Shown here piece by piece: positions 6,184 to 9,465 of a stretch of 9,465 nucleotides of DNA (its first letter is position 1; each line of letters starts with the position of its first letter). The position numbers were made by a program, and so were the translations under genes. This stretch comes from Candidatus Delongbacteria bacterium (GTDB taxonomy: Bacteria; JAGOEH01), in the NCBI GenBank assembly GCA_017997825.1, contig JAGOEH010000113.1:1-9465 (forward strand), given 5' to 3'. The notes beneath the pieces were generated by a model, which did not search any database, had not been told where the DNA came from, and saw only the letters and a program-made list of their open reading frames with translations.

Positions 6184-7542
6184 GTGAATATCGGCCGACT
6201 CTTTACTGAAGTCCAGTCCCATCCTGCCATCGCCGATCAACGATTCATCGGAATACAGTTCGACAGCCGTCAGCTTCAGCCGGGTGAGATCTTTCTGGCT
6301 ATTCAATCGGATACCAATGACGGTCATCACTATGTCGAGTCCGCGATCCGATCCGGAGCGGCCGCCGCTATCGTCAGACAGGATTATTATGACCAGGCAC
6401 CCGATTCACTAAAATCCTGTCTGATTCCAGCCTCCGATCCCTTATCCCTGATCCGCCGGGCCGCTTCGGACTATCTGAGCATTCTGAATCTGAAAGAAAG
6501 GATCGCGATTACCGGTTCCAACGGTAAAACATCTACCAAGGAATTCCTCTATCAGATCATGAAGTCTTATTACCCCTGTGCCGCAACCGTCAAAAACTTC
6601 AACAATCACTTGGGTCTGATTTACAGTATATTAAAAATGCCGATCGGTATCGAATATGGAATCTTTGAGATCGGAACCAATCATCCCGGTGAGATTGCTC
6701 CCCTGGCGGAATTGATTCGGCCGACCATCGCAATCATTACCGGAATCGGATACAGCCATATTGAATTTTTTCATGATCTGGAAACGATTGCCCGGGAAAA
6801 ATGCTCGATGCTTCACTTTATGCAGGGTTCGGCCATCGCTGTCTTCAGAGCGGAAAACGATCTGCTGGATAGAACCGTCAGGGCGATCCCCAAAATTCAG
6901 GCCCTGAGTTTCAGTCTGGATGAAAACCTCCAGGCACCCTATACTTATCGCACTACTGAACGGGGTTTGATTTCGAACGGGCAGGAATTCACTACCACCC
7001 TCGATTTTTTTGCACTCCATTCCAATCTGGCTGCCGCCATCACCTGCGCCAGAATACTGAAGATACCTGATGCGGTGATTCAGATTGCGGTCAGCTACCT
7101 GAAACTGCCGGATAAACGGCTGAATCTCGAAAATACCGGACGTCTGCTTATTATGAATGACTGCTATAACGCCAATCCCGATTCGATGACCCTGGCCCTT
7201 CAGACTATGGTCAGGATTTCAATCCATTATCGGAAAAAGGTTTGGCTGGTTTTGGCCGATATGCTGGAATTGGGACAGGCTTCCGAAGAACTGCATTGCC
7301 AGGTTGGAACTGTGATCGCTTCCCACGCCGCTCGATGGAAGGGGATTTTGACCCGCGGAACCTATGCCGGTCATTATACGGCCGGACTTGATCCTGAACA
7401 GGTCATCACCGGACACTATAAGGATAATGATCAATTATGGCATACTCTGGTTTCCCGACTGGAACCCGGAGATATCGTGCTGGTGAAAGGATCAAGGGGC
7501 ATGGCCTTGGATGGTATTGTCAAGGAGTTGCTGAAATGGTAA
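6184..7542 (+). CDS. murF: UDP-N-acetylmuramoyl-tripeptide--D-alanyl-D-alanine ligase
   Basis: MurF adds D-Ala-D-Ala to the UDP-MurNAc-tripeptide, using ATP, as the last cytoplasmic ligase step of peptidoglycan precursor synthesis. The 452-residue protein has the three Mur-ligase domains. The N-terminal substrate domain includes GIQFDSRQLQPGEIFLAI and DGHHYVESAIRSGAAAAIV. The central ATPase domain has the P-loop ITGSNGKTSTKEF (111-117 core), KNFNNHLG, FEIGTNHPGEI and IAREKCSML, whose Lys206 fits the carbamylated lysine. The C-terminal domain has MNDCYNANPDSM and VKGSRGMALDGIVKEL. The start is GTG at 6184, with AAGGA (6168-6172) eleven bases upstream, a rather long spacing. No better start was found that keeps the conserved N terminus. 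It follows ftsI by 18 bases and overlaps the ftsW start by seven. murE and mraY, its usual neighbours, are not here. Confidence 0.96.
   Translation: MNIGRLFTEVQSHPAIADQRFIGIQFDSRQLQPGEIFLAIQSDTNDGHHYVESAIRSGAAAAIVRQDYYDQAPDSLKSCLIPASDPLSLIRRAASDYLSILNLKERIAITGSNGKTSTKEFLYQIMKSYYPCAATVKNFNNHLGLIYSILKMPIGIEYGIFEIGTNHPGEIAPLAELIRPTIAIITGIGYSHIEFFHDLETIAREKCSMLHFMQGSAIAVFRAENDLLDRTVRAIPKIQALSFSLDENLQAPYTYRTTERGLISNGQEFTTTLDFFALHSNLAAAITCARILKIPDAVIQIAVSYLKLPDKRLNLENTGRLLIMNDCYNANPDSMTLALQTMVRISIHYRKKVWLVLADMLELGQASEELHCQVGTVIASHAARWKGILTRGTYAGHYTAGLDPEQVITGHYKDNDQLWHTLVSRLEPGDIVLVKGSRGMALDGIVKELLKW
7522..7527 (+). promoter_or_regulatory. Ribosome binding site that fixes the ftsW start
   Basis: AAGGAG inside the end of murF stands eight bases before ATG 7536. 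This favours 7536 over the in-frame upstream ATG at 7437, which lies deep in murF and lacks a comparable site. Confidence 0.8.
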
Positions 7543-8678
7543 AACGTGATGCCGGCGGATCGATGGATTATCTTATCATTGTAATGGTGGCTCTGATTTC
7601 AGTGATCGGCATCGTCATGGTCTTCAGCGCCGGATCGGCCATCTCTTCCAACTCGATGTACTATCTGCAGAGCCATCTCTCGAAATGCTTCCTGGCAGTC
7701 GTGTTGCTGGTCGTATTCAGCAAGATCGATTATCATCATTACCAGGGAAAAAGCTTCTATCTGGTCTTGATCAGTTTTGCCTTCCTGTTTGTTTTGCTGA
7801 CCGCCAAGCTGTTGGGACTGCAATTAGCCGTCCGTAATACCTATCGCTGGATCAATCTTGGATTTTTCAATCTTCAGCCTTCTGAAATGTATAAAATTGC
7901 CATCATCATATTTCTAGCCGATTCGTTATCACGAAAACAAAGCTCGATCCGCAGTTTTTCCCAGGTTTATCTGCCTCATCTGATGATTATCGGCCTGGGA
8001 TTCCTGATGATCCTGGCCGAACCCGATTTCGGAACAGCTACCGCTGTCATGTTGGTCAGTTTTCTGATCATGTTCATGGCCGGTATTCCTAAACGCTATA
8101 TCATCAGTACCCTGGTATTGGCGCTGCCCCTATTATACTGGGCGGTTCGATCCTCGGCTTACCGATGGGCCAGAATCATGGGATTTATGCATCCGGAATC
8201 GAATATCGACGGCATCAATTATCAGATCAATCAATCCCTGATCAGTATCGGCAAGGGAGGGATTCTGGGCGAAGGGTTCGGACAGAGTACCCAGAAACTC
8301 TTTTATCTTCCGGAAGCCCATACCGATTTTGTGTTTTCAATATACAGTGAAGAAACCGGTCTGATCGGTTCGTTGGTGCTGATTCTTCTGTTTACGGTGA
8401 TCCTGTACCGGGGGTATAAGATTGCCCGTTCCTCCCAGGATCTGTTCGGATTTTTGCTGGCTGGGGGAATCGTGAGTATGGTGGCGCTTTACGCCGTTGT
8501 CAATATCGCGGTGGTATCCGCTCTGCTCCCGACCAAGGGGCTTCCGTTGCCCTTTGTCAGTTTCGGCGGCAGTTCCATGATGTTCAATATGATCGGAATC
8601 GGGATCCTGCTGAATATTACGCGGCATATTCTGCCGGCATCTTACAAGGAGAAGATGAATGAACTGGAACACCGGTAA
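7536..8678 (+). CDS. ftsW: FtsW, septal peptidoglycan glycosyltransferase (SEDS family)
   Basis: A 380-residue polytopic inner-membrane protein that polymerises lipid II into glycan strands at the septum, together with FtsI. The sequence is hydrophobic along its length, with about ten likely membrane segments. SEDS signatures: YRWINLG (103-109), LQPSEMYKIA, AEPDFGTA with Asp164 (the conserved aspartate needed for polymerase activity in the family), the loop GKGGILGEGFGQS with LPEAHTDFVFS, and the C-terminal PTKGLPLPFVSFGGSS (332-347). I call FtsW rather than RodA because of the division-gene context and the pairing with ftsI. Start 7536 overlaps the murF stop by seven bases, which suggests coupled translation. 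An upstream in-frame ATG at 7437 would add 33 residues that are only a shadow of murF. murG, often next to ftsW, does not follow. Confidence 0.95.
   Translation: MVKRDAGGSMDYLIIVMVALISVIGIVMVFSAGSAISSNSMYYLQSHLSKCFLAVVLLVVFSKIDYHHYQGKSFYLVLISFAFLFVLLTAKLLGLQLAVRNTYRWINLGFFNLQPSEMYKIAIIIFLADSLSRKQSSIRSFSQVYLPHLMIIGLGFLMILAEPDFGTATAVMLVSFLIMFMAGIPKRYIISTLVLALPLLYWAVRSSAYRWARIMGFMHPESNIDGINYQINQSLISIGKGGILGEGFGQSTQKLFYLPEAHTDFVFSIYSEETGLIGSLVLILLFTVILYRGYKIARSSQDLFGFLLAGGIVSMVALYAVVNIAVVSALLPTKGLPLPFVSFGGSSMMFNMIGIGILLNITRHILPASYKEKMNELEHR
8646..8651 (+). promoter_or_regulatory. Ribosome binding site for ftsQ inside ftsW
   Basis: AAGGAG stands seven bases before ATG 8659. Because the site lies within the last codons of ftsW, ftsQ translation is probably coupled to it. 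Confidence 0.75.
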
Positions 8679-9426
8679 GGTCAATCGAGGCCGGCCTCAC
8701 AGGCCTACCGGAAAGCGGAGCTTCCCGTTCGGGACGCTCATCGGTGTCCTGCTGATGGTGATTTTCATTGTCATGGGAAGCATTATGCTCGAAAAGCATC
8801 CTCTGGTTGGTTTGACTTCCATCTCGATCGACTCGATGGCGTGCCTGAAAGGACAGGTCGTTCAAAAAATGATGCAGCCCTATGTGGGTTCCAAACTGAG
8901 TTTTGAGACAATCCGCACTATCCGTCATGAGTTGGAGCATTCCGGGTATTTTCGATCCATCCGGCTGGAGCTCGAAATGGACCTGACTCTTAATCTGGTC
9001 TTGACGGAGGCTGAGATTATCGGTACCGTGATGCGTGACCGCCTCTATTATATAAATCGAAACGGACGGCTGATACCGGTCAACTGGTGGAAAGACAGTC
9101 TGATTTTACCCGAATATGAAGGTCTGGTTTTTGATTCCGGACGGGTGATCTCGGTCCAGTCTTTTCGGGAGGCCTCGGCCATCATGGATTATTTGAATGA
9201 AGACTATCCTGGTGTCTATAAACAAATTGCCAAGGTCTATTTCGACGGGAAAGAGGATCCCTATTTTTTAACGAGAAATCGGAAACTGCTCCGGATATCC
9301 ACCCAGACCATGAAGAACAATCTGGGACGGTTTAGTGTCCTCTATCCGGAGCTCAGTCATCGTGATGACTTTGAATTGATCGATTTACGGTTTGATAATC
9401 AGATCATTACTAAAAATAAGGACTGA
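8659..9426 (+). CDS. ftsQ: FtsQ/DivIB-type division protein
   Basis: A 255-residue bitopic protein. The N terminus is cytoplasmic and very basic (residues 1-21), with one membrane helix at about 24-44 (FGTLIGVLLMVIFIVMGSIML). Residues about 49-118 fit a POTRA domain (ISIDSMACLKGQVV to SGYFRSIRLELEMDLTLNLVLTEAEI). A beta-rich part with YYINRNGRLIPVN follows, ending in FELIDLRFDNQII, the usual FtsQ close before a short charged tail. FtsQ binds FtsL/FtsB and links early and late divisome proteins. Sequence conservation is modest, so the layout and the position between ftsW and ftsA support the name. The start overlaps ftsW by 20 bases and ftsA begins 14 bases after the stop. Confidence 0.9.
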   Translation: MNWNTGKVNRGRPHRPTGKRSFPFGTLIGVLLMVIFIVMGSIMLEKHPLVGLTSISIDSMACLKGQVVQKMMQPYVGSKLSFETIRTIRHELEHSGYFRSIRLELEMDLTLNLVLTEAEIIGTVMRDRLYYINRNGRLIPVNWWKDSLILPEYEGLVFDSGRVISVQSFREASAIMDYLNEDYPGVYKQIAKVYFDGKEDPYFLTRNRKLLRISTQTMKNNLGRFSVLYPELSHRDDFELIDLRFDNQIITKNKD

Positions 9427-9440
9427 TAGAAGGAGGCAGT

Positions 9441-9465
9441 ATGGCAGAAGATCAAATCGTGGTTG
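9441..9465 (+). CDS. ftsA: Start of FtsA (first eight codons; cut by the window edge)
   Basis: ATG is preceded by a strong ribosome site, AAGGAGG (9430-9436), four bases upstream. The visible residues MAEDQIVV fit the common FtsA beginning, a short polar lead and then a strand entering the actin-like ATPase domain. The position right after ftsQ is the standard place for ftsA. The visible part is too short to prove the family; the call rests mainly on gene order. Confidence 0.72.

Noticed and set aside
7437-7535. Upstream ATG for ftsW giving 33 more residues
   Set aside because: The extension is a shadow of the murF C-terminal coding region; AAGGAG eight bases before ATG 7536 supports the shorter form.

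Overview
The window carries the start of a bacterial division and cell wall (dcw) cluster on the + strand. Ahead of it, on the opposite strand, lie a tRNA gene and a two-gene regulator/radical-SAM unit. Genes are tightly packed, with roughly balanced base composition in coding DNA and a very AT-rich promoter region. The gene set (FtsL, FtsQ with a POTRA-type region, a PASTA-bearing FtsI, tRNA without encoded CCA) indicates a walled bacterium, probably Gram-negative and outside the Proteobacteria. A lineage in or near the FCB superphylum or a candidate phylum is possible, but the sequence alone does not settle the taxonomy.

Left arm (1-1140, minus strand). An Xre-type regulator with a LexA-like (S24) C-terminal fold is followed, after one base or a few, by a spore-photoproduct-lyase-family radical SAM protein that runs off the left edge. 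The S24 domain has lost both residues of the Ser/Lys dyad (Gly144 and Met185 stand there). It is therefore probably not a self-cleaving repressor. A strong sigma70-type promoter with a dyad over the -35 box lies upstream.

Middle (1141-2016). A complete tRNA-Asn(GTT) lies on the minus strand, with a near-consensus promoter and an intrinsic terminator. Around it are non-coding stretches: a G/C-run patch near 1321-1361 and a very AT-rich segment at about 1590-1925. The segment ends in the mraZ promoter (TTGACA-16-TAAATT), followed at once by four TGGT boxes in exact 10-bp phase, which is the expected MraZ operator.

Right arm (2017-9465, plus strand). The order is mraZ, a small STAS-like gene of unknown role, rsmH, ftsL, ftsI, murF, ftsW, ftsQ and the first codons of ftsA. 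Gaps are short or negative throughout and no internal terminator is visible, so this looks like one operon. MraZ would control it, RsmH methylates 16S rRNA, MurF makes the UDP-MurNAc-pentapeptide, FtsW and FtsI polymerise and cross-link septal peptidoglycan, and FtsL/FtsQ/FtsA belong to the divisome. murE, mraY, murD, murG and murC, which usually sit between ftsI and ftsQ, are absent here.

The least expected items are the STAS-like protein between mraZ and rsmH, which lacks the phosphorylatable serine, and the catalytically dead-looking S24 regulator paired with a photoproduct-lyase-like enzyme.
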